From the NCBI GenBank assembly GCA_937910835.1, contig CALEMG010000498.1, forward strand, positions 1 to 7,369: a DNA stretch of 7,369 bases, in the 5' to 3' direction. Shown here in pieces: positions 1 through 7,055 of the stretch (position 1 is its first letter; every line of letters starts with the position of its first letter). Under the pieces are notes generated by a model. It made no database searches. It had not been told where the DNA came from and worked only from the letters and a program-made list of their open reading frames with translations. Both the position numbers and the translations under genes were made by a program. The DNA is from an uncultured Alphaproteobacteria bacterium. GTDB taxonomy: Bacteria; Pseudomonadota; Alphaproteobacteria; Sneathiellales; Sneathiellaceae.

Positions 1-1785
1 AAAACCGGTAACAGAGAGTGATATCCTGCTCATATAGGCCAACTGTACCAGGTCCCGGAAGGAAACGACCTGATTTCCGACGCGAATACGGTTTGGCAGG
101 AAGGTGATGTTTGTCAGCTTTGTGCCGTAATACTCGGCCGCAAATTTTGTAAGGCGTTCCTTGATTGCGATGGCAGCGGCCGCTGCGGCCTTTCCATTAA
201 TATCCGCCCCGGAGGAAGCTGCAGTTGCGGATGTGTTTGGCACTTTATCTGTTCGTGTCGCGGTGATTTTTACTCGCTCAATATCGATCTGGAGAATTTC
301 CGCAACCACCTGCGCGACCTTGATATAAAGACCTTGTCCCATTTCTATGCCGCCATGATTGATCATCACGCTGCCGTCAGTATAGACATGCAGCAATGCG
401 CCAGCCTGGTTAAGGTGTGTTGCGGTGAACGAAATGCCGAATTTCACCGGCGTAAGGGCGATGCCTTTCTTGAGGTAGGGACTGGTCTCGTTGAAGGCGC
501 GGATAGCCTTACGACGTGCGGCGTAGTCAGAGCTCTTTTCAAGCTCGGCAACTATCTCCGGAGCGATGTTGTCTTCTACCGTCATTTGGTACGGCGTGAC
601 ATTGCGCGACTTTTTGCCATAGAAGTTGGCTTTGCGAACGTCAATTGGGTCCTTGCCAAGGTAGCAGGCGATGGCATCCATCATCCGCTCCGGTGCGAGC
701 ATCCCTTGCGGGCCGCCGAAACCACGGAATGCGGTGTTGGAGACCGTGTGGGTCTAGCAGCGGTGGGAGATTATCGTCACATTCTCAAAATAATAACAAT
801 TATCCGCATGGAACATCGCACGATCATTGATAGAGGCTGATAAATCTGCGGACCGTCCACAACGGGAGGCAAAGATAAACTCTGCACCGCTGACGCGCCC
901 GTTATCATCAAAGCCCATTTCAACAGTCACGACAAAATCATGCCGCTTGCCGGTCATAATCATGTCGTCGTCCCGGTCTAGGCGAATTTTCGCGGGACGC
1001 CTAGTCAGCTTTGTCGTGAGGCCGGCAATGGCCGCGAACCAGGCACCTTGAGTCTCCTTACCGCCAAAGCCGCCCCCCACGCGCCGAACCTCGACGGTGA
1101 CGGCGTGATCCGATAGGTCCAGGAATTTTGCGACATTGTGTTGAATCTCTGTCGGATGTTGAGTGGAGGAGTATACGAAAATATCATCGTCCTCTCCTGG
1201 CAAGGCTAGGGCGACATGACCCTCCAGATAGAAATGATCTTGCCCGCCGATTTCAAATCGCTGCGTAAGGCGATGCTTTGCTGCCTTTATCGACGCGGTG
1301 GCATCACCACGTCGAATTTCCCGTGTTGGCAGGACGAAGGATTTGGCGGCCATCGCCTGTTCAACAGTGACAATCGCGGGCAGTTCTTCATATTCAATAA
1401 TGGCCAGCTTCGCCGCTGCTCTTGCCTGGTCGAGCGTTTCGGCGGCAACCGCAAAAAGTGATTGCCCAGCATATTCGACAATTTCTTCCGCGAATACCGG
1501 ATCATCACCCGCAATTGGGGACGCATCATTAACTCCCGGCACATCATCCGCTGTCAACACGACAACGACACCCGGCGCGTGCCGCACTGCCGAAACATCC
1601 AGCTTCAGGATTTTTGCGTGGGCCTTGTCGCTCTGGGCAATGTAAAGATTCAAGAGATCTTTGGGTTCCGCAATATCGTCGATGTAGAGGGCTTCACCAG
1701 CGACCTGTTTCGTGGCGCTATCGTGGTGTCTGGATGCATGAACCGTGCCCCGGATTGCATTCCGGCTGAGCGGCGGGTTACGCAT
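1..1785 (-). pseudogene. xdhB: Xanthine dehydrogenase molybdopterin-binding subunit XdhB, interrupted by an in-frame amber codon; 3' end outside window
   Basis: XdhB carries the molybdenum-cofactor active site that hydroxylates hypoxanthine and xanthine to urate in the cytoplasm, in complex with XdhA. The start is ATG 1785-1783, with AAGGAGG 8 nt upstream; it overlaps the xdhA stop by 8 nt. An upstream in-frame ATG at 1842 is rejected because it lies inside xdhA and has no comparable ribosome site. Residues 1-343 match the family, including GGGFGGKE. From recalled bovine XDH numbering, Q209, E244 and R322 correspond to Q767, E802 and R880. Codon 344 is TAG (754-756), where bovine XDH has Lys in a C-K-T motif. 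The same frame continues without another stop through TAFRGFGGPQGM (F356 is like F914), KFGISFT (F453 is like F1009), NQAGALLHVYTDGS and GGIEMGQG to the left edge, about 595 of an expected 770-800 codons. The 343-residue product would lack most of the cofactor-binding region and the catalytic Glu near the C terminus. Homology is very sure. Whether the stop is a mutation or a sequencing error cannot be told from here. Confidence 0.93.
754..756 (-). other. In-frame premature TAG codon within xdhB
   Basis: On the minus strand the codon run is CAC CGC TGC TAG ACC CAC ACG, encoding H-R-C-stop-T-H-T. Homologues have Lys or Arg at this position (C-K-T-N in bovine XDH). One base change, AAG to TAG, would explain it. 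There is no length change, because the frame is the same on both sides. uraD in this window ends on TAG as a normal stop, which argues against general reassignment of the codon. Confidence 0.93.
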
Positions 1786-3244
1786 AGGCGAGCCCTCCTT
1801 CCCCAAGCAGGCGCGTGGGAACATCGGGCGTTGCCGTTTCAATATAGAATTTTCGAAGCAGGTTTTGCGCCGCGAGCATCCGATATTGATTGCTGGCCCT
1901 CATATCGGTGAGCGGCTGGTAATCCTTCTCCATAAGAGACAAAGCGTTTGATATCGTCGCTTCGTTCCAGATCTGTCCGATAATTGCCTTTTCCGTGATA
2001 TGCGCGCGCTTTGGGGTTCCAGCCATACCGCCATAGCAAATTCGGATATCTTCGACAGTATCCCCTTTCAGCGTGAGGTGAAAGGCAGCGCAAACGGCCG
2101 AGATATCCTGATCAAATCGCTTGGAGATTTTATAAGTTGCGAATTTCGCATCTGCCTTGGGGAGAGGGACGGTAACAGCCTCGACAAATTCCCCAGGTTT
2201 CAAATCCTGTTTGCCGTAGTCGATAAAGAATTCCTCAAGCGGGATATCGCGTGGGCCATCTTTGGAGCGTAAATGAAGCCGCGCGTCCAGGGCTATCAGG
2301 GCAGGCGGGGTATCGCCAATGGGGGAGCCATTGGCAATATTGCCTCCAATGGTGCCGCTATTGCGGATCTGGGTGGACGCGATACGGCGGATCAGTTCCC
2401 CAAAATCAGGATAAAGCTCTGCAATTGGGGCCCAGGCTTCGCTATAGGTCGCGCCGGCTCCAATTTTCAGGCTGCTTTCCTGTGTTTCGATGCTTTTAAG
2501 CTCCTCAATCTGGCCAAGATAGATAACCGTCGCCAAATCTCGATGCTGTTTGGTGATCCAAAGCCCGACATCTGTAGCTCCGGCGAGAAGTGTCGCCTCT
2601 GGATGGCTTGCGAGAACATCTGTCAATTCGTCAACCGTCTTCGGCGCAAAATAGCTCCGGCCTTGCCATGTTAGGTGAAGCCCAGGTTCTTTTTCAAGGG
2701 CTGCTAGCAGCGCGGATGTGGCTGTCATCTCTGCGTGGAACTTATCCTTTTCGCCTGATTGAGCGATTGCTATGGCGGTATCTACGATTGGTCCATAACC
2801 TGTGCAGCGACAGAGGTTCCCTGCCAAGACGTTATTGATATGGGATCTTTCGGCTTTCGCACCCGAATGCATTTCCGCAAAGAGGGACATGATAAAGCCC
2901 GGTGTACAGAAGCCGCATTGCGTCCCGTTGGCTTGCACCAGAGCCTTTTGCACTGGATGTAGGCCACCGTCTTTTCCCTTAAGGTCTTCAACCGTGATGA
3001 GTTCCTTGCCATCGAGAGTGGGCAGGAACTGAATGCAGGCATTGACGGCCTTATACTCAAGATTTCCTTCTATCAACTCCCCAAGTACAACAGTGCAGGC
3101 TCCGCAGTCCCCTTCGGCGCAACCCTCTTTCGTGCCGGTCAGCGATTTCTCATACCGAAGATAGTTCAGCACGGTTTTTGTCGGGTCGACATTCTCCAAC
3201 TCGACAATCTCACCCCGATGAACATATCTTACCTTTTGGCGCAT
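1778..3244 (-). CDS. xdhA: Xanthine dehydrogenase small subunit XdhA (2x[2Fe-2S], FAD)
   Basis: XdhA passes electrons from the XdhB molybdenum centre through two [2Fe-2S] clusters to FAD and on to NAD+. Counting from ATG 3244, the protein has 488 residues, usual for the bacterial subunit. The plant-type ferredoxin domain has C42, C47, C50 and C70 (GCAEGDCGAC). The helical second-cluster domain has C110, C113, C145 and C147 (QCGFCTPGF, CRCTGYGP). The FAD domain follows, with LLAGATDVGLW near 219-229 and TIGGNIANGSPIGDTPPAL near 298-316, and then a CO-dehydrogenase-flavoprotein C-terminal domain ending near RASNQYRMLAAQNLLRKF. Homologues begin close to MRQKVRYV, and GGA lies 8 nt before this ATG. 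ATG 3265 (7 residues longer) is nearly as likely. The frame is also open to a TTG at 3325, which would overlap uraH and looks unlikely. All cofactor ligands are present, so this subunit looks intact although its partner gene is not. Confidence 0.95.
   Translation of the reverse strand: MRQKVRYVHRGEIVELENVDPTKTVLNYLRYEKSLTGTKEGCAEGDCGACTVVLGELIEGNLEYKAVNACIQFLPTLDGKELITVEDLKGKDGGLHPVQKALVQANGTQCGFCTPGFIMSLFAEMHSGAKAERSHINNVLAGNLCRCTGYGPIVDTAIAIAQSGEKDKFHAEMTATSALLAALEKEPGLHLTWQGRSYFAPKTVDELTDVLASHPEATLLAGATDVGLWITKQHRDLATVIYLGQIEELKSIETQESSLKIGAGATYSEAWAPIAELYPDFGELIRRIASTQIRNSGTIGGNIANGSPIGDTPPALIALDARLHLRSKDGPRDIPLEEFFIDYGKQDLKPGEFVEAVTVPLPKADAKFATYKISKRFDQDISAVCAAFHLTLKGDTVEDIRICYGGMAGTPKRAHITEKAIIGQIWNEATISNALSLMEKDYQPLTDMRASNQYRMLAAQNLLRKFYIETATPDVPTRLLGEGGLAYA
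1794..1800 (-). promoter_or_regulatory. Ribosome binding site of xdhB
   Basis: AAGGAGG on the minus strand is a near-perfect Shine-Dalgarno sequence 8 nt before ATG 1785. It lies inside the last codons of xdhA. It settles the xdhB start against the upstream in-frame ATG at 1842 and suggests coupled, near-equal synthesis of the two subunits. Confidence 0.85.
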
Positions 3245-3296
3245 AGGAGATGTCCAATCGTGCATTTTATCTTCATATCGATCCGTCCCATCGCCC

Positions 3297-3650
3297 TTAA
3301 CTTCCCCGATAGGTGGAGTAGCCAAAGGGGGAGATAAGCAGGGGAACGTGATAATGAGCCTCCGTGTCGGCTATTCCAAATCGGAGAACTACCTCATCGA
3401 GAAACTTGGGTTCTGGTAAGGCAACGCCGCTATTGTCAAAGTAAGCCCCTACATGAAAATGAAGCTCAATCTGGCCTTTTGAAAAAGAGTCTCCATCAAG
3501 AAGGGGGTCATCACACCGTCCATCATCGTTCGTGTGGCTGGTTTTGATCAGCGTCCACTCATTGTCTGCTTGTCGGTAAAGATCAACCCGAATTCCTTTT
3601 CCGGGAGCACCGGTGGCAGTATCGAGAACATGCGTTGTCAGTTTGCCCAT
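3297..3650 (-). CDS. uraH: 5-hydroxyisourate hydrolase (transthyretin-like)
   Basis: UraH hydrolyses 5-hydroxyisourate, the unstable product of urate oxidation, to OHCU (2-oxo-4-hydroxy-4-carboxy-5-ureidoimidazoline). The 117-residue protein has the normal family length and no signal peptide, so it should be cytoplasmic. It has the N-terminal TTHVLDTATG motif with H7, R45 in TNDDGRCDDPLL, H99 and H101 in HYHVPLL, and the C-terminal YRGS tetrapeptide that separates HIU hydrolases from vertebrate transthyretin. AAGGA ends 5 nt before the ATG. It is the first gene of the minus-strand group, followed by xdhA after a gap of roughly 30-50 bp depending on the xdhA start. Its partner enzyme UraD is on the opposite transcript, so the two halves of the locus must be expressed together for efficient allantoin formation. 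Confidence 0.96.
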   Translation of the reverse strand: MGKLTTHVLDTATGAPGKGIRVDLYRQADNEWTLIKTSHTNDDGRCDDPLLDGDSFSKGQIELHFHVGAYFDNSGVALPEPKFLDEVVLRFGIADTEAHYHVPLLISPFGYSTYRGS

Positions 3651-3724
3651 AGCTGTCCTTAAAGAATGGCCTTAGCCCCGCTCCCCCGCAGGGACAGTCA
3701 AAACTTTGCATTACACAATCAGGA

Positions 3725-3734
3725 TTGTCTACAT
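3725..3734. promoter_or_regulatory. Predicted GntR/FCD operator, copy 1
   Basis: TTGTCTACAT matches copy 2 at 8 of 10 positions and keeps the GTMKAC core (here GTCTAC) typical of FCD-subfamily GntR operators. It starts 22 bp before copy 2. Confidence 0.5.
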
Positions 3735-3746
3735 AATTTATTATTT

Positions 3747-3756
3747 TTGTATACAA
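3747..3756. promoter_or_regulatory. Predicted GntR/FCD operator, copy 2 (perfect palindrome)
   Basis: TTGTATACAA is a perfect 10-bp palindrome. Extended to 3743-3760 it stays symmetric with one mismatched pair. The GTATAC core fits the FCD/FadR-subfamily operator pattern. It is the best candidate site for the regulator encoded at 3814-4569. Binding here would overlap likely promoter elements on both strands. Confidence 0.65.
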
Positions 3757-3768
3757 TAATATCTTATA

Positions 3769-3778
3769 TTGTATAAAC
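3769..3778. promoter_or_regulatory. Predicted GntR/FCD operator, copy 3 (degenerate)
   Basis: TTGTATAAAC keeps a full left half-site (TTGTA) but loses symmetry on the right. It starts exactly 22 bp after copy 2, on the same helix face, and lies closest to the regulator gene. Confidence 0.42.
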
Positions 3779-3813
3779 AGGATGAGGGAATTTAAAAGAT
3801 TTAAGGAAAACAT

Positions 3814-4569
3814 ATGAGCCGGACTGCCCCAACAGCCGCTTTGACCGAAAGCAATAGTGACTCTCGCAAAACCTCTCAGAATGATCACATTTATGAGGAG
3901 ATGCTGGCCGCCATTCTGGAGCAACGACTTACTCCTGGCACAAAGCTCTCCGAAGATACATTGGGCGAAATATTCGGTGTCAGCCGGACGGTGATCCGCA
4001 CGGTTCTGCAGCGCCTAGCCCATGAGCGAATTGTTCGAATTCAGCCTAATCGGGGGGCCTTCGTTTCGGAGCCGTCACCGGAAGAAGCAAGGGAAGTTTT
4101 GCAGGCCCGCCGTCTGATAGAGGAGGGGATTATTCGTGCGGCCGTTTGTAATCAATCTCCTGCGGATATCAAAGGCCTTAAGCGGGCCGTTGCCGAAGAA
4201 CGCCTTAGCCTTGAGACAGGTGACCATGAGGCCTGGGGTCGTTTGTCGGGTGACTTTCATTTGAAGCTGGCGGAGATTGCGCGCAATCAAACGCTTTCGG
4301 CTTTTCTGAGGGAGCTTGTTTCACGCACATCCCTTATCATTGTGCAGTATCAGAAAGGTGCGCTTTCCCCCTGTAGCTGCGATGAGCATGCGGAGATAAT
4401 CAAGGCCATCGCCGCGCGTGATGAAGATCGCGCCATTGAGCTTATGAATGCCCATTTGCGGGCCTGTGAAGATCAGCTTAACCTTCGTGAAAATGATACA
4501 AAGGCTGATCTTTATTCTATCTTTTCCAAACCCGTTAAAGCGACTGGAAAATCTAGGGGCGCAATGTGA
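3814..4569 (+). CDS. GntR-family transcriptional regulator, FCD subfamily
   Basis: This is a 251-residue DNA-binding regulator with the usual FCD layout. A polar tail of about 24 residues is followed by a winged helix-turn-helix near 25-86 (IYEEMLAAIL, then LGEIFGVSRTVIRTVLQRLAHE as recognition region, then the wing with NRGAFVSEPS). An all-helical effector domain spans about 90-225. H149, H192 and H214 are spaced as the metal- and ligand-binding histidines of FCD domains are. The ATG has AAGGA 6 nt upstream. It is divergent from uraH-xdhAB and heads the puuE operon, which it overlaps by 4 bp, so it probably controls both transcripts and its own synthesis through the repeats at 3725-3778. The effector is likely a pathway intermediate such as allantoin, allantoate or urate, but the sequence does not show which. 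Repressor action is the usual mode for the family and is inferred here. Confidence 0.92.
   Translation: MSRTAPTAALTESNSDSRKTSQNDHIYEEMLAAILEQRLTPGTKLSEDTLGEIFGVSRTVIRTVLQRLAHERIVRIQPNRGAFVSEPSPEEAREVLQARRLIEEGIIRAAVCNQSPADIKGLKRAVAEERLSLETGDHEAWGRLSGDFHLKLAEIARNQTLSAFLRELVSRTSLIIVQYQKGALSPCSCDEHAEIIKAIAARDEDRAIELMNAHLRACEDQLNLRENDTKADLYSIFSKPVKATGKSRGAM
4555..4559 (+). promoter_or_regulatory. Ribosome binding site of puuE
   Basis: AGGGG ends 6 nt before GTG 4566 and lies inside the end of the regulator gene. It supports the GTG start with a 4-bp GTGA overlap. Confidence 0.65.
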
Positions 4570-5498
4570 GCGAAGCGCAAGACTATCCCCGCGATTTGAT
4601 AGGCTATGGGCGGACGTCGCTTGATCCGAAATGGCCAGGGAATGCCCGCATTGCCGTTCAGTTCGTTCTGAACTATGAGGAGGGAGGGGAGAATTGCATT
4701 CTGCATGGGGATGATGCGTCCGAATCGTTCTTATCTGAGATTATTGGTGCCGCCCCCCTTTTGGGAAAGCGGCATATCAGTATGGAATCATTATATGAGT
4801 ATGGAAGCCGCATCGGTGTTTGGCGGCTACTTAATCTGTTTGAGAAGTATGATATCCCTCTGACCATATTTGGCGTTGCCATGGCGCTGGAACGAAATCC
4901 GGATGTTACTCGTGCGTTCGTCGATCTCGGCCATGAGATTTGCAGCCATGGTTATCGCTGGATCAATTATCAGGATGTGCCGGAATCAGTCGAGCGTGCG
5001 CATATGCAAAGGGCGATTGAGATTATCGAACGAATGACGGGTGAGCGCCCCCTTGGATGGTATACGGGGCGGACTAGTCCGAACACCCGTCGGCTTGTTG
5101 CGGAGGAAGGTGGCTTTCTCTATGATGCCGATGCCTATAACGATGATTTGCCCTACTGGATTTCAGAGGCCGGGCGGCAGCAGCTGATAATCCCTTACAC
5201 GCTTGATGCAAACGATATGCGGTTTGCATCCCCGCAGGGCTTTAACAGCGGGGATCAGTTTTACGCTTATCTGAAAGACAGCTTCGATACACTGTATGAA
5301 GAGGGAGAAACGAGCTCCAAAATGATGTCCGTTGGATTACATTGCCGCATTGTGGGGCGACCGGGACGGATTGCGGCGCTCAAACGTTTTATCGAATATG
5401 CCCGTGGGCACGATGCTGTCTGGTTCTGTCGCCGGATTGATATCGCCCGGCACTGGCATGAATATCACCCGCCTGCACAACAAAAGAAACAGTTGTGA
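4566..5498 (+). CDS. puuE: Allantoinase PuuE (polysaccharide-deacetylase-like, metal-independent type)
   Basis: PuuE opens the hydantoin ring of allantoin to give allantoate. The 310 residues match the roughly 308-residue Pseudomonas PuuE family, which uses a polysaccharide-deacetylase (NodB-like) barrel instead of the amidohydrolase fold of AllB. Visible family motifs are YPRDLIGYG (7-15), VQFVLNYEEGGE (31-42), YEYGSRIGVWR (77-87), GHEICSHGYRW (122-132), GWYTGRTSPNTRR (164-176) and GLHCRIVGRPGR (257-268). There is no signal peptide, so it acts in the cytoplasm, unlike most polysaccharide deacetylases. Translation starts at GTG 4566 in a GTGA overlap with the regulator stop, and it ends in a second GTGA overlap with uraD. 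In some proteobacteria PuuE and UraD are fused; here they are adjacent and separate. Confidence 0.95.
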   Translation: MSEAQDYPRDLIGYGRTSLDPKWPGNARIAVQFVLNYEEGGENCILHGDDASESFLSEIIGAAPLLGKRHISMESLYEYGSRIGVWRLLNLFEKYDIPLTIFGVAMALERNPDVTRAFVDLGHEICSHGYRWINYQDVPESVERAHMQRAIEIIERMTGERPLGWYTGRTSPNTRRLVAEEGGFLYDADAYNDDLPYWISEAGRQQLIIPYTLDANDMRFASPQGFNSGDQFYAYLKDSFDTLYEEGETSSKMMSVGLHCRIVGRPGRIAALKRFIEYARGHDAVWFCRRIDIARHWHEYHPPAQQKKQL

Positions 5499-6007
5499 TC
5501 AAGTTTCGAACTTTACCCAGTAAAATGAACATTGTTCAATTTACTGAAAAATTTGGAGGAATTTATGAACATTCCCCATGGGTGGCGAAGCGTTCCTGGG
5601 CTGCGGGTGTTTCCGAAAAGCATGATGAAATTGAAGAATTGGCCCGCCTGATGGCAGGAGTTGTGGCGGCTGCAAGCGAGGAAGAGAAGCGCTCTCTCAT
5701 TGAGGCGCATCCGGATCTTGCGGGCAAGGCGGCGGTGCAAGGGGAGCTAACGGCGGCGTCAACGTTCGAACAGGCGGGTGCCGGTCTGGATAATTGCACA
5801 GCCGAGGAATTTGGGGCATTTCAGAATTATAATGCGGCATATAAGGAAAAGATTGGGTTTCCCTTTATCATGGCGGTGAAAAATAGTAACCGCCATGAAA
5901 TCCTTGCTGGATTTGAAGCGAGGCTTCAAAATTCGCTGGAGGAAGAGTTTGCCACCGCTCTTAAGGAAATCGACAAGATTGCCCGGTTTCGTCTGGCCGA
6001 GCTATAG
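5495..6007 (+). CDS. uraD: OHCU decarboxylase
   Basis: UraD decarboxylates OHCU to S-allantoin, giving stereospecific product for PuuE and Alc. The 170 residues have the family's all-helical pattern. Visible motifs are FGGIYEHSPWVA (20-31), LIEAHPDLAGKAA (68-80) with the catalytic His at 72, E92 in TFEQAGAGLD, GFPFIMAVK (121-129) and R166 near the C terminus. The H72/E92/R166 spacing equals that recalled for the zebrafish enzyme (H67/E87/R161). The start is GTG 5495 in a 4-bp overlap with the puuE stop. The leading FRTLPS resembles N termini of other UraD proteins, which favours it. ATG 5525 (11th codon) is the alternative and has no clear ribosome site. The stop is TAG, so amber is a working terminator in this genome. 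Confidence 0.94.
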   Translation: MIKFRTLPSKMNIVQFTEKFGGIYEHSPWVAKRSWAAGVSEKHDEIEELARLMAGVVAAASEEEKRSLIEAHPDLAGKAAVQGELTAASTFEQAGAGLDNCTAEEFGAFQNYNAAYKEKIGFPFIMAVKNSNRHEILAGFEARLQNSLEEEFATALKEIDKIARFRLAEL

Positions 6008-6041
6008 AATTGGGGTCTTCGGATCGCATATGGAGAAATAA

Positions 6042-7055
6042 ATGAGTTCATCAACCGATGATGTTGCCAGCTTCATTCAGAAATATATCGACCTTGCTTC
6101 GCCGCGTCTTGGTGCGGAAGTGATCTTTGCTACAGACGATTTCTTTGCGGATAAATCTCGGCTTATTGATACTGCTGCGCCGATATTCATTGCCGATAAA
6201 TATGATGAAAACGGCAAGTGGATGGATGGCTGGGAAAGCCGCCGCAAGCGCGGGGAGGGATATGATTACTGCATCATTCGCCTTGGCCTGCCCGGCACCA
6301 TTCATGGCGTTGATATTGATACCAGTCACTTCACGGGAAATTTCCCGCCCTCTGCGTCCATCGATGCCTGCCTTGTGGAAGAGGAACCGGATTCCAATAC
6401 GGAATGGACGGAAATTCTTCCTGCCGTCAGCCTGAAAGGCGACAGGCATCATTTTCATGCAATTTTGGAATCCCGGACCTGGAGCCATTTGCGGCTCAAC
6501 ATTTACCCCGATGGAGGTGTTGCCCGCCTTCGCGTCTATGGGCAGGTTCAGTGTAATTGGGATAAACGTGACCCTGATGAGTTGGTTGACCTTGCTGCAC
6601 TGGTCAATGGCGGGCGCGGCATTGCGGCAAGCGATGAACATTATGGTACACCTTCGCAAATTCTGGCACCGGGGCGCGGGATCAATATGGGCGATGGCTG
6701 GGAAACCCGCCGCCGGCGAGAGCCGGGTAATGACTGGGCATTAATTGTTCTTGGTCATCCCGGCGTTATTTCCAAAATCGAGGTGGATACTGCGCATTTC
6801 AAAGGAAACTATCCTGACCGCTGCTCAGTTCAGGCGGCGATGGTGACGGGCGGAACGGAAGAGTCTCTGGTCACTCAAAGTATGTTCTGGAAAACGCTTC
6901 TGCCTGAGCAAAAGCTCGAAATGGATGCGATCCACAGCTTCGAAAAAGAAGTGGCGGATATCGGGCCTATAAGTCATGTCCGCCTAAATATCCTTCCCGA
7001 TGGCGGGATCAGTCGTCTGAGGCTTTTTGGACGCATCAGTCGGGACGTAAAATGA
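6042..7055 (+). CDS. alc: Allantoicase
   Basis: Allantoicase hydrolyses allantoate to S-ureidoglycolate and urea. The 337-residue protein shows the two-repeat architecture of the family. Repeat 1 has GWESRRKRGEGYDYCIIRLG (63-82), DTSHFTGNFP (93-102) and PDGGVARLRVYG (156-167). Repeat 2 has GWETRRRREPGNDWALIVLG (219-238), DTAHFKGNYP (249-258) and PDGGISRLRLFG (319-330). The N terminus fits other allantoicases, with FIQKYIDLASPRLGAEVIFATDDFF near 11-35. GGAG lies 6 nt before the ATG. A 34-bp gap separates it from uraD, the only real gap in this operon, and it overlaps allA by 4 bp (ATGA). Choosing Alc rather than the AllC amidohydrolase means the nitrogen is released as urea, not ammonia. Confidence 0.96.
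   Translation: MSSSTDDVASFIQKYIDLASPRLGAEVIFATDDFFADKSRLIDTAAPIFIADKYDENGKWMDGWESRRKRGEGYDYCIIRLGLPGTIHGVDIDTSHFTGNFPPSASIDACLVEEEPDSNTEWTEILPAVSLKGDRHHFHAILESRTWSHLRLNIYPDGGVARLRVYGQVQCNWDKRDPDELVDLAALVNGGRGIAASDEHYGTPSQILAPGRGINMGDGWETRRRREPGNDWALIVLGHPGVISKIEVDTAHFKGNYPDRCSVQAAMVTGGTEESLVTQSMFWKTLLPEQKLEMDAIHSFEKEVADIGPISHVRLNILPDGGISRLRLFGRISRDVK

Larger units (their letters stand above)
3651..3813. promoter_or_regulatory. Divergent control region between uraH-xdhAB and gntR-puuE-uraD-alc-allA
   Basis: This 163-bp gap must hold promoters for both transcripts. Positions about 3713-3780 are strongly AT-rich compared with the flanking genes and contain three operator-like repeats. A weak plus-strand promoter could be TTGTAT at 3747 with TATAAA at 3772 (19-bp spacer). 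No convincing -35/-10 pair stands out on the minus strand. An inverted repeat ACAATC-AG-GATTGT occupies 3715-3728 and overlaps the first operator. The part nearest uraH (3661-3700) is GC-rich and would form the uraH leader. The regulator has AAGGA at 3803-3807, 6 nt before its ATG. Confidence 0.8.

Noticed and set aside
175..192. GC-rich GCGGCCGCTGCGGCC stretch as a regulatory palindrome or repeat
   Set aside because: It encodes a run of alanines in the XdhB frame (KAAAAAAIA), so codon composition explains it.
754..756. Genome-wide amber reassignment (for example pyrrolysine)
   Set aside because: uraD ends on TAG at 6005-6007 at the expected protein length. The family has Lys or Arg at the xdhB position, with no known special residue there.
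740..770. Frameshift as the cause of the xdhB interruption
   Set aside because: The same frame is homologous on both sides of the TAG and 753 bases remain to the edge (251 full codons), so the lesion is a base substitution and not an indel.
334..840. 168-codon open frame on the plus strand over the xdhB region
   Set aside because: It is antisense to strongly conserved XdhB sequence and resembles no protein family. Its product has no coherent motif.
1786..1842. 19-residue N-terminal extension of XdhB from ATG 1842
   Set aside because: It would read inside xdhA coding sequence without a ribosome site, whereas AAGGAGG sits 8 nt before ATG 1785 and the family N terminus fits the shorter form.
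3245..3325. xdhA extension from TTG 3325
   Set aside because: It would overlap the uraH C terminus by 29 bp, has no ribosome site, and adds residues unlike XdhA N termini. ATG 3244 or ATG 3265 is preferred.
6051..6659. 202-codon open frame on the minus strand, antisense to alc
   Set aside because: No recognisable motif and no ribosome site; it lies wholly inside a well-supported allantoicase gene, so it is a codon-bias shadow.
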